From contig NZ_MUJK01000013.1 of NCBI RefSeq assembly GCF_002906155.1, forward strand, positions 1 through 64,000: a DNA stretch of 64,000 nt. Reading direction: 5' to 3'. Below, piece after piece: positions 26,466-36,200 of the stretch (within the stretch, counting starts at the first letter, position 1; each line of letters starts with the position of its first letter). Both the position numbers and the translations under genes were made by a program. The stretch comes from Pseudomonas laurylsulfativorans (GTDB lineage Bacteria; Pseudomonadota; Gammaproteobacteria; Pseudomonadales; Pseudomonadaceae). The notes beneath the pieces are model-generated. The model was not told the DNA's origin, ran no database searches, and saw only the letters and a list, made by a program, of their open reading frames with translations.

Positions 26466-27080
26466 TCAAGGGTTCGTCCATGGCGTAGCCAGTGCCAGCG
26501 TGATGAGGTAGCGCTCTTCCGTGGGACGTTTTTTGTCCTTGAAGCGATGAACCACCAGCATCACTTGATATTTGTCTTGCGCATGCCAGTAGGAGGTGCC
26601 GCCCTTGTTCACGTCGCGCAACTGGGCCCGCCATTCTGGCGTGTCGGCGAATGGTGGATCTTCCTCGATTCGGATCGGAGTCCAGCCGGTTGCACGCAAT
26701 TGGTCTTGCAAATCCAGCACGACCTTGAGGGTGTTGTCGAGCAGTAGTGGCTCGATTTGTGGGGACATGCGGACACCGTGGATCCGATCATCATCGTACA
26801 TCACCGTTAGAAAACGGGCCGGTGGGGTAACAAAACCGTACGCGGGATCAATGAAACGCAGGCGTGCATCGGATTTCGGAATACTGAACCAGGAGTGGCC
26901 CGATATAGCGGGATCAATGCTTGCGCTGGAGCGCTGGCGCATGTCTTCGTAAGGCTCGCCAATTAACAGGGCGATTTCCGGTTCATCCGACAGGACCTGA
27001 ATCGCCGCTGCTGTCAGGAGGGCCGCGACTGCCAGCATCAATAAGCAGCGGCACCAGCCCACACGATGCAGAAGACTCAT
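26466..27080 (-). CDS. Membrane-anchored protein, probable immunity partner of the PAAR effector
   Basis: A 204-residue protein with an N-terminal hydrophobic helix (CLLMLAVAALLTAAAIQVL, about residues 12-30) that would anchor it facing the periplasm. The rest is soluble and matches no family I recognise; it contains RFLTVMYDDDRIHGVRM and KYQVMLVVHRFKDK. The ATG overlaps the stop of the PAAR gene (ATGA), the arrangement expected of an effector-immunity pair. If it is immunity, the anchor suggests the toxin acts in the periplasm or on the membrane. This role is inferred from position only. Confidence 0.6.
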   Translation of the reverse strand: MSLLHRVGWCRCLLMLAVAALLTAAAIQVLSDEPEIALLIGEPYEDMRQRSSASIDPAISGHSWFSIPKSDARLRFIDPAYGFVTPPARFLTVMYDDDRIHGVRMSPQIEPLLLDNTLKVVLDLQDQLRATGWTPIRIEEDPPFADTPEWRAQLRDVNKGGTSYWHAQDKYQVMLVVHRFKDKKRPTEERYLITLALATPWTNP

Positions 27081-28537
27081 CGCACGCCACCACCGACGGC
27101 AATCTCCCGAATCGACTGCACAATCTGTTCGCGCTGGTCGCTATGCAGCAGATCATCAAACCGTGCTGCCGCCTTGAGCACGAAGGCCATGCGCCGCTCG
27201 ACGTCAGCCAGGTTGGCAAAGGGATTGTTGCCAAACCCAATGGTGCGCCCGTCCTCGACGGGACGGCACTGGCTGACCAGGGTCAGTTCGATGGCTTGAG
27301 CAGCTCCGGAGGGAATATTGGTGACGTAGGAGGCATGGTTGCCGCGCAGCAACCATTTCAGACCACTGTCGTCGTACATCGCCGGTTGCAGGATATTGAC
27401 CTGTTCGTGCTTGGCAAGGTGCTCAACACTTTTTGCAATGTTGCCAGCGTCAATCGCCTCGAAGGCCAGAAGAATCTCCTCATGGTTAGTCCCGAACCTC
27501 AGCTTTTCCTGCCCCACCGGCCACAACACCGGATGCTCACCAGTGCCATAGATGTTCTTCCGTGAAGGCAGACAAGCCTTCAACGCCGCCAGCCCACGTT
27601 CCGCATAAAACACATGCAACGGATAAACATCCAGGAACAGCGTGGTATTACCCATGGCCAGCATCTCGTGCACAAACCGGTACATCTGTTGCGCAAGGGG
27701 CAACGCACTGTCGACCCCCCAATGGGTAAAACCCCACACCGGGTTGTCACGGTTGGCCTGTTCGTAGTCGCGTTGGCGCTGTTCAAACTCGCGAATCGTC
27801 GCTCGCTTTTCCCGCTCACTGGGGCTGAGCAATCCAGCCAGCCCTTTTCGGGAGCTTTCCCTCAACTGCTGCATCGCCTCCTCTTCAGCTTGCATCTTGT
27901 CGACCGAGTCCGCCGCATGCAGCAGGCCGCAGCCGACTTGCTTGGAAGCAAACGCCGCCAGCCCGGCCCACTGAAAACGCTGATCGAAGCGCCACAACTG
28001 GGCGTACGCGGCGTTGATCGCCTTGTTGCGTGCTTTCGGGTCGGTTATCAGCTTGCCGCCCGGTGCCACGACGTTTTCGACCCGTTGCTGATAGCCGCGC
28101 CAGAGGTTTTCGCAGGCTGTTCCCGGCCGTTCGCTGAAGGTTGGTGTGGCAGCCTTTGGTGCCGAAGTAAACCCGGATTGGCGAGGCGCGACCGGATGAT
28201 GGGAGGAAGTTGGTGTGGCCGGTTGGACGGGTTTCCTGGCAGCGGGCGGTGCGGAAGGTTCGTTGACATAACTGCCCTCGAAGTTCGAGGGAATCAGTTG
28301 GGCTTCACACGGACACCCACTGAGACTGTCGAGTGTACCGGCCACCCGCCTGCCATCAGTGGTGACGTGAGAAACCCCACCCAGGATCTGGTAGGTCTTT
28401 TTATTTTTTCCGCAACTGACAAGGTCACCTTCGCGAGCATGGGTGAGGCCGAACAAGCTGAAACTGTGGTCCCCCTCCAGAACCTCGCCACCACAGGTGG
28501 TTTTGTCACCTGGACCAATGTAATACCCCGTAGCCAT
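27077..28537 (-). CDS. PAAR-domain protein, candidate type VI secretion effector
   Basis: A 486-residue protein. Residues 1-85 form a PAAR-like tip domain (GPGDKTTCGGEVLEG, a LTHAREGDLVSCG loop, GGVSHVTTDGRRVAGTLD) with cysteines near 15, 42, 75 and 77. Residues 90-140 are a Pro/Ser/Thr-rich linker. The C-terminal 330 residues are mostly helical, contain AKHEQVNILQPAMYDD, and may belong to a DUF2515-like group, which I could not confirm. No VgrG, Hcp or sheath genes are nearby, so it would be an orphan cargo of a system encoded elsewhere. The downstream overlapping gene probably encodes immunity. Confidence 0.75.
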   Translation of the reverse strand: MATGYYIGPGDKTTCGGEVLEGDHSFSLFGLTHAREGDLVSCGKNKKTYQILGGVSHVTTDGRRVAGTLDSLSGCPCEAQLIPSNFEGSYVNEPSAPPAARKPVQPATPTSSHHPVAPRQSGFTSAPKAATPTFSERPGTACENLWRGYQQRVENVVAPGGKLITDPKARNKAINAAYAQLWRFDQRFQWAGLAAFASKQVGCGLLHAADSVDKMQAEEEAMQQLRESSRKGLAGLLSPSEREKRATIREFEQRQRDYEQANRDNPVWGFTHWGVDSALPLAQQMYRFVHEMLAMGNTTLFLDVYPLHVFYAERGLAALKACLPSRKNIYGTGEHPVLWPVGQEKLRFGTNHEEILLAFEAIDAGNIAKSVEHLAKHEQVNILQPAMYDDSGLKWLLRGNHASYVTNIPSGAAQAIELTLVSQCRPVEDGRTIGFGNNPFANLADVERRMAFVLKAAARFDDLLHSDQREQIVQSIREIAVGGGVR

Positions 28538-28779
28538 ATCTTGATTTCCCTTTCTACTGGCGTCCCAACGGATAAGGTCGTCGCTGCTGATTAACCCCGC
28601 CCGTCAGGGCATGACAATGTGCGGCGCACAGGGTTAACGCAGGGGAAATAAACGTAAATGGGATGTTTCCGAGATGCGCGTAGGAAATGGAGAATCAATC
28701 GCCTTCTGCTACGGTTTTTCGGCGAAAAGTGTAAAGGAAACCGTATTTTTTCCAGCTTGCACGCGTCATCGTTCACGTG

Positions 28780-28803
28780 CATCGCGAGCAAGCTCGCTCC
28801 TAC
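28780..28803. repeat. Single REP element
   Basis: One REP arm (CATCGCGAGCAAGCTCGCTCCTAC) with a decayed partner. It is the only repeat in the 398-bp gap between the PAAR gene and the oxyanion transporter; the rest of the gap holds the promoter noted at 28812-28840. Confidence 0.75.
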
Positions 28804-28811
28804 AGGTTTTG

Positions 28812-28840
28812 TTGGTCTGGCAAACAGGAGTCCCTATAAT
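28812..28840 (+). promoter_or_regulatory. Sigma-70-type promoter for the oxyanion ABC operon
   Basis: TTGGTC (28812-28817) and a perfect TATAAT (28835-28840) are separated by 17 bases. The transcript would start near 28847, leaving a 5' leader of about 90 bases before the binding-protein ATG at 28936. Confidence 0.6.
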
Positions 28841-28935
28841 CGCGCCGTTTTCGTCTACCCTCACGAAGCGTCGTGCAGCAATTAGCGTGTGCGGGGCGCA
28901 TCGACATTTTTCCGCTATTGAACCGGAGAACTTCC

Positions 28936-29787
28936 ATGCTCAAACGTACCCTGGCCCTGGCCGTCGGCCTGACCCTATCCGTTACCGCCCTGCTGACACA
29001 GGCTGCCGACACCCTCAAGGTCAGCGCCATTCCCGACGAAGCCCCCACCGAATTGCTGCGCAAGTTCAAGCCACTGGGCGAATACCTGGAGAAGCAACTG
29101 GGCATGAAGGTCGAGTTCGTGCCGGTGTCCGACTACCCGGCGGTGGTCGAGGCGTTGGCCACCGACCGCATCGACATGGCCTGGCTGGGCGGCTTCACCT
29201 TCGTGCAGGCGCGCTTGAAAACCGGCAATGCCATTCCATTGGTACAGCGTGAGCAGGATGCGCAGTTCACCAGCAAATTCATCACCGCCGACCCGGCCAT
29301 CAAGTCGTTGGCCGACCTCAAGGGCAAGTCCTTTGCCTTCGGTTCGGTGTCGTCGACGTCGGGCAGTTTGATGCCGCGCTATTTCATGCTGCAGGACGGT
29401 ATCAAGCCGGAAACCTACTTCAGTCGGGTCGGCTACTCCGGCGCCCACGACGCCACGGTCGCCTGGGTTCAGGCGGGTAAAGTGGACGCCGGCGTGCTCA
29501 ATGCCAGCGTCTGGGAAAAACTGGTCAAGGCCGGCAAGGTCGACACCGACAAGGTCAAGGTCTTCGCCACCACGCCGGCCTACTTCGACTACAACTGGAC
29601 CGTGCGCGGCACCCTCGACCCGGCGCTCGCGGCCAAGATCAAGGCAGCCTTCCTTGCGCTCGACCCGGCCAACCCGGAGCAAAAGGCGATTCTGGACCTG
29701 CAAGCCGCCAGCCGCTTCATCGAAACCAAGCCTGAGAACTACAAGGGCATCGAGGAAGCCGCGCGCGCTGCCGATCTGCTGAAATGA
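28936..29787 (+). CDS. PhnD/PtxB-like substrate-binding protein (putative selenate, phosphonate or phosphite uptake)
   Basis: A 283-residue periplasmic protein with a signal peptide cleaved near residue 24 (LLTQA-ADTLK). It has the PhnD-type start VSAIPDEAPTELLRKFKPLG, then the ligand-site segments DRIDMAWLGGFTFVQAR and SVSSTSGSLMPRYFM. The close family is commonly named putative selenate binding protein, but this rests on gene context in other genomes. Ligands of the wider family are phosphonate, phosphite and methylphosphonate. It heads a four-gene coupled operon. Confidence 0.85.
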   Translation: MLKRTLALAVGLTLSVTALLTQAADTLKVSAIPDEAPTELLRKFKPLGEYLEKQLGMKVEFVPVSDYPAVVEALATDRIDMAWLGGFTFVQARLKTGNAIPLVQREQDAQFTSKFITADPAIKSLADLKGKSFAFGSVSSTSGSLMPRYFMLQDGIKPETYFSRVGYSGAHDATVAWVQAGKVDAGVLNASVWEKLVKAGKVDTDKVKVFATTPAYFDYNWTVRGTLDPALAAKIKAAFLALDPANPEQKAILDLQAASRFIETKPENYKGIEEAARAADLLK

Positions 29788-30581
29788 CCTTGAATCTGAA
29801 CCGGGTCAGCCTTACCCACGGCAACGGTGTGCGTGCGTTGCAGGAGGTCGATCTGCACATCACTGCCGGTGAGCAAGTGGCGATCATCGGCCCGTCCGGT
29901 GCCGGCAAGTCGAGCCTGCTCAACGTGCTGGCGACCGCCCTGCGCCCCGGCAGCGGCACGGTCGAAGTGCTCGGCGAGCAAGCCTGGCACCTGAGCCCGC
30001 GTCGGCGTCAGCAGCTGCGCGCACGCATCGGCCTGGTGCATCAGGCGCCGCCACTGCCACCGCGGCAACGGGTGGTCACGGCGGTGCTGGCCGGAAAGCT
30101 GGGCCAGTGGGGTTTTGCCAAAAGCCTGCTGAGCCTGTTGCATCCGCTGGATGTGCCGGGCGCGCGGGCGGCACTGCTCAAGCTGGACCTGGGTGACAAG
30201 CTGTTCGCCCAGTGCCAGCAATTGTCTGGCGGTCAATTGCAGCGCGTGGGCATTGCCCGGGTGCTGTACCAGGCCCCCGAAGTGCTGCTGGCCGATGAGC
30301 CGGTGTCGGCGATGGACCCGGTGCTGGCCGGGCACACGCTGTCGATCCTCTGCCGCCACGCCCGGGAACGCAACGTGACGCTGGTCGCCAGCCTGCATGC
30401 CGTGGAGCTGGCCCTGACGCACTTCTCGCGCATCATCGGTTTGCGTGACGGTCAGGTCCTGTTCGACCTTCCCGCCGGCGACGTCGACCACGCATTGCTC
30501 GACAAGCTCTACGCCAACGAGCAACTGCAATCGCCACCCGCTCCGGTGGCGCCCTTGAGCCTGCAGATTCCCCGATGCTGA
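29784..30581 (+). CDS. PhnC-like ABC transporter ATP-binding protein
   Basis: A 265-residue ATPase with Walker A GPSGAGKSS near 37-45, signature LSGGQLQRVGIAR near 149 and Walker B VLLADEPVSAMDP near 169. The ATG overlaps the binding-protein stop by four bases. It is the closest match to PhnC-type ATPases for phosphonate or phosphite import. Confidence 0.88.
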   Translation: MTLNLNRVSLTHGNGVRALQEVDLHITAGEQVAIIGPSGAGKSSLLNVLATALRPGSGTVEVLGEQAWHLSPRRRQQLRARIGLVHQAPPLPPRQRVVTAVLAGKLGQWGFAKSLLSLLHPLDVPGARAALLKLDLGDKLFAQCQQLSGGQLQRVGIARVLYQAPEVLLADEPVSAMDPVLAGHTLSILCRHARERNVTLVASLHAVELALTHFSRIIGLRDGQVLFDLPAGDVDHALLDKLYANEQLQSPPAPVAPLSLQIPRC

Positions 30582-31402
30582 CGCGCGATACACGAGACCC
30601 TGCCACCCTGCCTCGCCTGTTGCTCAGTCTGTTGGCGCTTGCCCTGCTGTGGCCCGGCATCCATTTCAGCGAACTGGACCTGGGTGTGCTGCTCAAGGCC
30701 GACAGCCAGAGTGAGATGGGCCGTTTTGTCTCGGCCTTCTGGCCACCGGCCCATGACGAAGAATTCCTCCAGTTGCTCTGGCAAGCCACGCTGCAGACAC
30801 TGGCCATCGCCACTGCCGGCATGGCCCTGGCCTTGCTGTTGGCCGTGCCCGCCAGTCTGCTGGCCAGCCGCGCGCTGTCGCTGTCGGCGGCTTCGCGCAG
30901 CGGTCGTCCGAGCGCCCTGGGCCGGCTGTTGCGCTGGCCGGTGCGCGGCTTGCTGATCTTCCTGCGCAGCGTGCCGGAAATCGTCTGGGCCTTGCTGTTC
31001 GTGCGCGCCGTCGGCCTTGGCCCGACGGCCGGGGTGCTGGCCATTGCCATCACCTACAGCGGCATGCTGGGCAAGGTCTATGCGGAGATCTTCGAGTCGG
31101 TCGACCAGCGACCGGCCCATGCACTGCTACAGGCCGGCAGTGGTCGGTTGACGGCCTTCTGCTACGGCATCCTGCCCAATGTCGCGGCGGAATTGCTGTC
31201 GTACACCGTGTATCGCTGGGAATGCGCCATCCGTGCGTCGGTGGTGATGGGCTTCGTCGGCGCTGGCGGGCTGGGCCAGCAGATCGATTTGTCGTTGCGC
31301 ATGTTCGCCGGCGGTGAAGTGGCGAGCATGTTGCTGACCTTTTTCGTCCTGGTGCTGTTCGCCGACCAGATCAGCCGCTTGCTGCGCTGGAGGTTCGCAT
31401 GA
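30575..31402 (+). CDS. PhnE/PtxC-like ABC transporter permease 1
   Basis: A 275-residue inner-membrane permease with about six helices. The C-terminal segment RWECAIRASVVMGFVGAGGLGQQIDLSLRMF is the diagnostic PhnE motif. The gene overlaps the ATPase gene by seven bases. It pairs with the next permease to form the channel. Confidence 0.88.
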   Translation: MLTRDTRDPATLPRLLLSLLALALLWPGIHFSELDLGVLLKADSQSEMGRFVSAFWPPAHDEEFLQLLWQATLQTLAIATAGMALALLLAVPASLLASRALSLSAASRSGRPSALGRLLRWPVRGLLIFLRSVPEIVWALLFVRAVGLGPTAGVLAIAITYSGMLGKVYAEIFESVDQRPAHALLQAGSGRLTAFCYGILPNVAAELLSYTVYRWECAIRASVVMGFVGAGGLGQQIDLSLRMFAGGEVASMLLTFFVLVLFADQISRLLRWRFA

Positions 31403-32166
31403 ATCGCCTGATCAACCTGCTGCTGATCCTGTGCATCGGTGCCGCGGTCGTCACTTCGTTCAGCTATCTGGGCATCGATCTCGGCGAACTGACAGGCAGC
31501 GGTAACCTGCAGCAGATGGGTGCCTATGTGCTGCGTTTTCTCAGCCCGGACCTGAGCGCCGGCCATCTGCAAGCCATCGGCCGTGGCGCCGTGGAAACCA
31601 TGGCCATGTCTGCCCTGGGCACCCTGCTCGCTGCGGTATTCGGCCTGGTGCTGGCACTGCCGGCAGCCGGGCGCTTCGGTTGGCCATTGCAGAGTGCGTC
31701 GCGCCTTGTGCTCAATGGCCTGCGCGCTATTCCCGAATTGGTGTGGGCCGCGCTGATGGTGCTGGCCGCCGGACTCGGCCCCAACGCCGGGACCCTGGCA
31801 TTGGCGATGCACACCACCGGGGTGCTGGGTCGATTGTTCGCCGAAGCACTGGAAAACACCCCGCCGCAACCGGCCGAAGCCATCCGCTTGCAAGGCGGCA
31901 ATGTGGTCTGGGCCTTCTGCTACGGCACCCTGCCCAACCTGTTTCCGCAGCTGTTGGCGTACATCCTGTACCGCTGGGAAAACAACATCCGCATGGCCAG
32001 CGTGCTCGGCTTCGTTGGTGCCGGCGGTTTGGGGCAGATGCTCTATGTCAGCCTCAGCCTGTTCCAGGAGGCCCAGGCCAGTACGGTGATCCTGGCCATG
32101 TTGCTGCTGGTGTTTGCCGTTGATGGATTGAGCAGCTGGAGTCGGCAGCGTTGGGTCAAAGCGTGA
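31399..32166 (+). CDS. PhnE/PtxC-like ABC transporter permease 2
   Basis: A 255-residue permease homologous to the preceding one (RWENNIRMASVLGFVGAGGLGQMLYVSLSLF). Two PhnE-type permeases in one operon suggest a heterodimeric channel. The ATG overlaps the previous TGA. No catabolic gene (C-P lyase, phosphite dehydrogenase, or a selenium gene) follows. Confidence 0.88.
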   Translation: MNRLINLLLILCIGAAVVTSFSYLGIDLGELTGSGNLQQMGAYVLRFLSPDLSAGHLQAIGRGAVETMAMSALGTLLAAVFGLVLALPAAGRFGWPLQSASRLVLNGLRAIPELVWAALMVLAAGLGPNAGTLALAMHTTGVLGRLFAEALENTPPQPAEAIRLQGGNVVWAFCYGTLPNLFPQLLAYILYRWENNIRMASVLGFVGAGGLGQMLYVSLSLFQEAQASTVILAMLLLVFAVDGLSSWSRQRWVKA

Positions 32167-32200
32167 CAGGGAATGGCATAGAGCTGCCCTGCGGACATCT

Positions 32201-32929
32201 TCATGAGTCACGTCGCAATGGAAAGTACGGCAGCAATCGTTCGGTTTCTCTTCTAACGACGGCGTAGCATTCGCAACTCAGCTCCTCGAGCCGAGCCCTG
32301 TCCAGGATCTTGATGTGTCCCCGACTGTATTCGATAACCCCCAAGCGCTGTAGCTTGCCGGCGGCATCGGTCACGCCTTCCCGGCGTACACCCAGCATGT
32401 TGGCGATCAATTCCTGGGTCATGGTCAGTTCATTGCCTGGCAGGCGATCGAGCGACAACAGCAACCAACGGCACAGTTGCTGGTCGATGGAGTGGTGCCG
32501 GTTGCACACCGCAGTCTGGGCCATTTGTGTGATCAACGCCTGGGTGTAGCGCAGCATCAGCAGAAGCATCTCTTCGTGGCGATTGAACTCGTCCTTGAGC
32601 TGCTGGCCGGGTAACCGCAAAGCATGCCCGGCACTTTGCACAACGGCCCGGCTCGGTGTGCTTTCACCGCCCATGAACACGGCAACACCGATCAGGCCTT
32701 CATTGCCGACAACTGAAATCTCGGCCGAGGCGCCGTTCTCCATCACATATAACAACGACACGATCGCGTCGGTGGGGAAGTAGACATGCCGTAAAGCACC
32801 GCCGGACTCATAGAGCACTTTGCCAAGTGGCAGTTCGACCGGTTCGAGGTGGGGCAGCAGGCGTTCCAGCGCTTGCGCGGGAAGCGCTGCCAGGAGGTAG
32901 TTCTGTTGTGGCTTGGGTACAGCAAACAT
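32201..32929 (-). CDS. Crp/Fnr-family transcriptional regulator
   Basis: A 242-residue protein. The N-terminal cyclic-nucleotide-binding fold runs to about residue 120 (LGKVLYESGGALRHVYFPTDAIVSLLY), and the C-terminal winged helix reads MTQELIANMLGVRREGVTDAAGKL. No Fnr-type N-terminal cysteine cluster is present, and the cAMP-contact residues are not conserved, so the signal is unknown. I use the ATG at 32929; a GTG three codons earlier is possible. It is convergent with the transporter operon. Confidence 0.88.
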   Translation of the reverse strand: MFAVPKPQQNYLLAALPAQALERLLPHLEPVELPLGKVLYESGGALRHVYFPTDAIVSLLYVMENGASAEISVVGNEGLIGVAVFMGGESTPSRAVVQSAGHALRLPGQQLKDEFNRHEEMLLLMLRYTQALITQMAQTAVCNRHHSIDQQLCRWLLLSLDRLPGNELTMTQELIANMLGVRREGVTDAAGKLQRLGVIEYSRGHIKILDRARLEELSCECYAVVRRETERLLPYFPLRRDS

Positions 32930-33077
32930 ATCAGCCACCGTTCAAGGGCGAATACCCTGATCGGGACAGGTTACTCCAAAGCGCACTATGCGGGGCAACG
33001 CACCGAAGCAATCCGGGCAATCTGCGATGCTCAAGAGCACGACGCTGCATCTGCAGCGCCAAACACTGGAGGTTGTC

Positions 33078-33257
33078 ATGAGCAAGCACATTGACCCGAA
33101 TCTTCGCCAGGGCCCCGGCAAGCCCACTGCGAAGCAGCCACAGAACATGCCGGTCCCCCTTCATTACAAGCCTGGCCAGTCTGCCAACCAGCCGGTACAC
33201 ACCAAGCTGGGTGAGACCGTGCAGCCGCACCACCAGGGCCCGAGTTCTCCTGTCTGA
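33078..33257 (+). CDS. Small conserved-looking hypothetical protein, Pro/Gln/His-rich
   Basis: A 59-residue soluble protein (MSKHIDPNLRQGPGKPTAKQ start) rich in Pro, Gln, His and Lys, with no membrane segment and probably disordered. A near-perfect ribosome site GGAGG lies six bases before the ATG. It is divergent from the Crp-like gene and convergent with the glucan synthetase. Function unknown. Confidence 0.7.
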   Translation: MSKHIDPNLRQGPGKPTAKQPQNMPVPLHYKPGQSANQPVHTKLGETVQPHHQGPSSPV

Positions 33258-33272
33258 ATCCAGGCCTGCCAA

Positions 33273-33293
33273 GAGCGCTGTTTCTCAGCGCTC
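33273..33293. terminator. Hairpin between convergent genes
   Basis: GAGCGCTG, a five-base loop and CAGCGCTC form an eight-base-pair stem that overlaps the last codon of the glucan synthetase gene. There is no long T tract on either strand, so its termination activity is uncertain, but it sits exactly between the two converging stops. Confidence 0.4.
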
Positions 33294-36200
33294 AAAATCG
33301 GCTTCGACGGTTCTGTCCCACCCTGGGGTTTCTCGTTGGAGCGCCTTTGCCTGGCATATCACCAGGACCTGATGTTCTTGACCGTCATCGAGCAATTCCA
33401 GCGCGTCATCGCCCAGCAGCTCACCGTCCAGCGTGATCGAAGTGGTCGTGCCCGGACGTACATTGATCTGGTAATTCGTCACCCCATAGCGGTAGCGCAG
33501 CGTGTAGCCAGGCCAGCCCTGCGCAAGCAACGGTACGATATGCAATGAAGTCCCGACACGCTGCAATCCGAGCAATGACTCCACGATGAATCGGTACGTC
33601 CAGCCGGCCGACCCGGTGTACCAGGTCCAACCCCCACGGCCCGCATGCGGCGGCGTTCCATAGACGTCGGCAGCCATGACATAGGGCTCGACCCTGTAGG
33701 TGTCAATCCGCTTGGCGACTTCATGGCCCGCGGGGTTGATCATGTTGAGCAACCGCCAGGCCCTGACGTTGTCGCCAAGCTCCGCGAACGCCATGCCGGC
33801 CCAAACCGCAGCATGGGTGTACTGGCCGCCATTTTCCCGTACACCCGGCACATAGCCCTTGATATAGCCGGGTTCAAGCGAGCCTCTGTCGAAAGGCGGG
33901 TCGAGCAGCAGTACCGCGCCTGTGTCGGGGCGCACCAAGTGCTGCTCGAATGAGGCCATGGCGGTGCGGCGACGGGTTTGCGAGGCGGCACCCGACAGTA
34001 CGGACCAACTTTGCGAGATCGAGTCGATGCGGCATTCGTCATTGTTTGCCGAGCCCAGTACCTGGCCATCGTCAAACCAGGCGCGCCGATACCATGAACC
34101 GTCCCAGGCATGCGCCTCCAGGCTGGCCTGCAGCTCGGCTGCGTGCTGGGTACAACGCTGTGCGAAATCAGGGTCGCCATGCAATTGGGCAGTGATCGCA
34201 AAGCGCTTCAGAACATCAAAGCCGAAGAAACCCAACCACACGCTTTCTCCCTGGCCCAGATGGCCGACCCGGTTCATCCCGTCGTTCCAGTCGCCAGTGC
34301 CCATCAACGGCAGGCCGTGGCTGCCGCGCTGCAGGCCGTGTTCGATGGCGCGCACACAATGCTGATAAAGGCTTTCTTCGAGGTGCGATTTGCCCGGTAG
34401 GTCGTAATAGGATTCCTCCCCGGCATTGAGCGGGCGGCCTTCAAGGTAACCTACGGGTTCGCTCAGCACGCTGAGGTCTGCGGTGACGTTGACATAGTGG
34501 CTGGTCGCCATCGCCAGCCACAGATAATCGTCCGAACAGCCACTGCGCACCCCCCGATCGAGCGGCGGGTGCCACCAGTGTTGAACGTCGCCTTCGGCAT
34601 ATTGATGGGCTGCACACAGCAACAAATGGCCACGCACGCTGGCGGGATCGGCATGGATCATCGCCATGCTGTCTTGCAGTTGATCGCGAAAGCCGATGGC
34701 CCCGCCGGACTGATAGTAGCCACTGCGGGCCTGGAAGCGACAGGCGATCACCTGGTACATCAACCAGCCATTGACCATGACATCGATGCTCGGGTCGGGG
34801 GTCTGGACCTGAATCACACCCAGCTGCGAACGCCAATGCTCGCGTACCGCCTCGAGTTGCGCGGTTGCCGCCCCCAGGCCCCGGTAGTGCTGAACCAGGC
34901 GCAGGGCTGACGCCGTATCCTTGGCCGCACCGAGCCGGAAAACCACGTCCTGGTCATCACCGTTGTCGAGGTCGAGGGCCACCTGCATCGCCGCACAGGG
35001 ATCAAGGCCACCCCCGGTACGACCCGACAGCCGTGCCTGCTGTAATCCGGCAGGCGCCTTGAGGCTGCCGTTACGGCCGATGAATTCACTGCGATCGCCG
35101 CTGATGCTGGTGTCGGTCGAATCGGTATCGAGGAACGCCACCCGTTCGCAAAACTCGATCGAATAGGCGTTCCTGGCGAAAAATGCGCCGCTGCTGGGGT
35201 CGGCTTCCGTCACCACATGCATCGCTGATTTGCTGCGCAAGTCGCCCAGCACCCACTCGACATAGCAGGTCGTCGACAGACGTCGGGCGCGGCCTGAGCG
35301 ATTGCGAATCTGCAAATGCGAGAATTTGATCGAAGCATCCAGTGCCACATACACCCACAACTCGGTGTGGATACCGTCTTCATCGTGCTCGAAGACGCTG
35401 TAGCCGAAGCCGTGCCGAGTACGGTACGTACCAGTACCGGGACAAGGCTGTGGCGTCACCGACCAGAAATGCCCGGTTTCTTCGTCACGCACATAGATCG
35501 CCTCGCCGCTGGCGTCGGTGAGCGGGTCGTTATGCCAGGGGCTCAGGCGAAATTCGTGAGCGTTTTCCATCCAGGTGTAAGCGCCACCACTTTCGGACAT
35601 CACCGTGCCGAAATGCGGATTGGCCAACACGTTGGCCCATGGCGCCGGCGTCGGCCTGCCAGGCTGCAAGGTCATGACGTACTCGCTGCCATCGGCACTG
35701 AAGCCGCCATAGGCGTTGCCCAGGAGCAAGCCTTCGATAGCGGGCAGATTAGCGGCCGCGGTCGCCTTTGCCTGGCGCTTGAGTGTGGGGACTAACGCCG
35801 GGTACACCGGGCTGGCGTGACGTCGATGAACCTGCTCGGCAATGCCGCCATTGCCTTCGTTCAGTACCAGGCGCGCCACAGACAGGATCAGCGTCCGATC
35901 CTCGTTCGACAACTGCTGTGCAGGACGCACGAAAATGCCCCCGGGATGGTCGATCAACGAGGCTTCGCTGCCGGACGTGACCACCCCCATGATCAAGTCC
36001 TGGAGTTGCTGGCGATAGCCGGCCTGGTCTTCGTTCCAGATGACCAGGTCCACCACCAGCCCCTTCTGCCGCCAGTAGGCATGGGCCTTGACCATCTGGT
36101 GCACGAGTTCGATGTTCTCGACGGTGGAGATCTGCAGCAGAACGATGGGCAGGTCGCCGGAGATCGCCTGGCCCCAGAGGCTCGATTGATTACGTCGATT

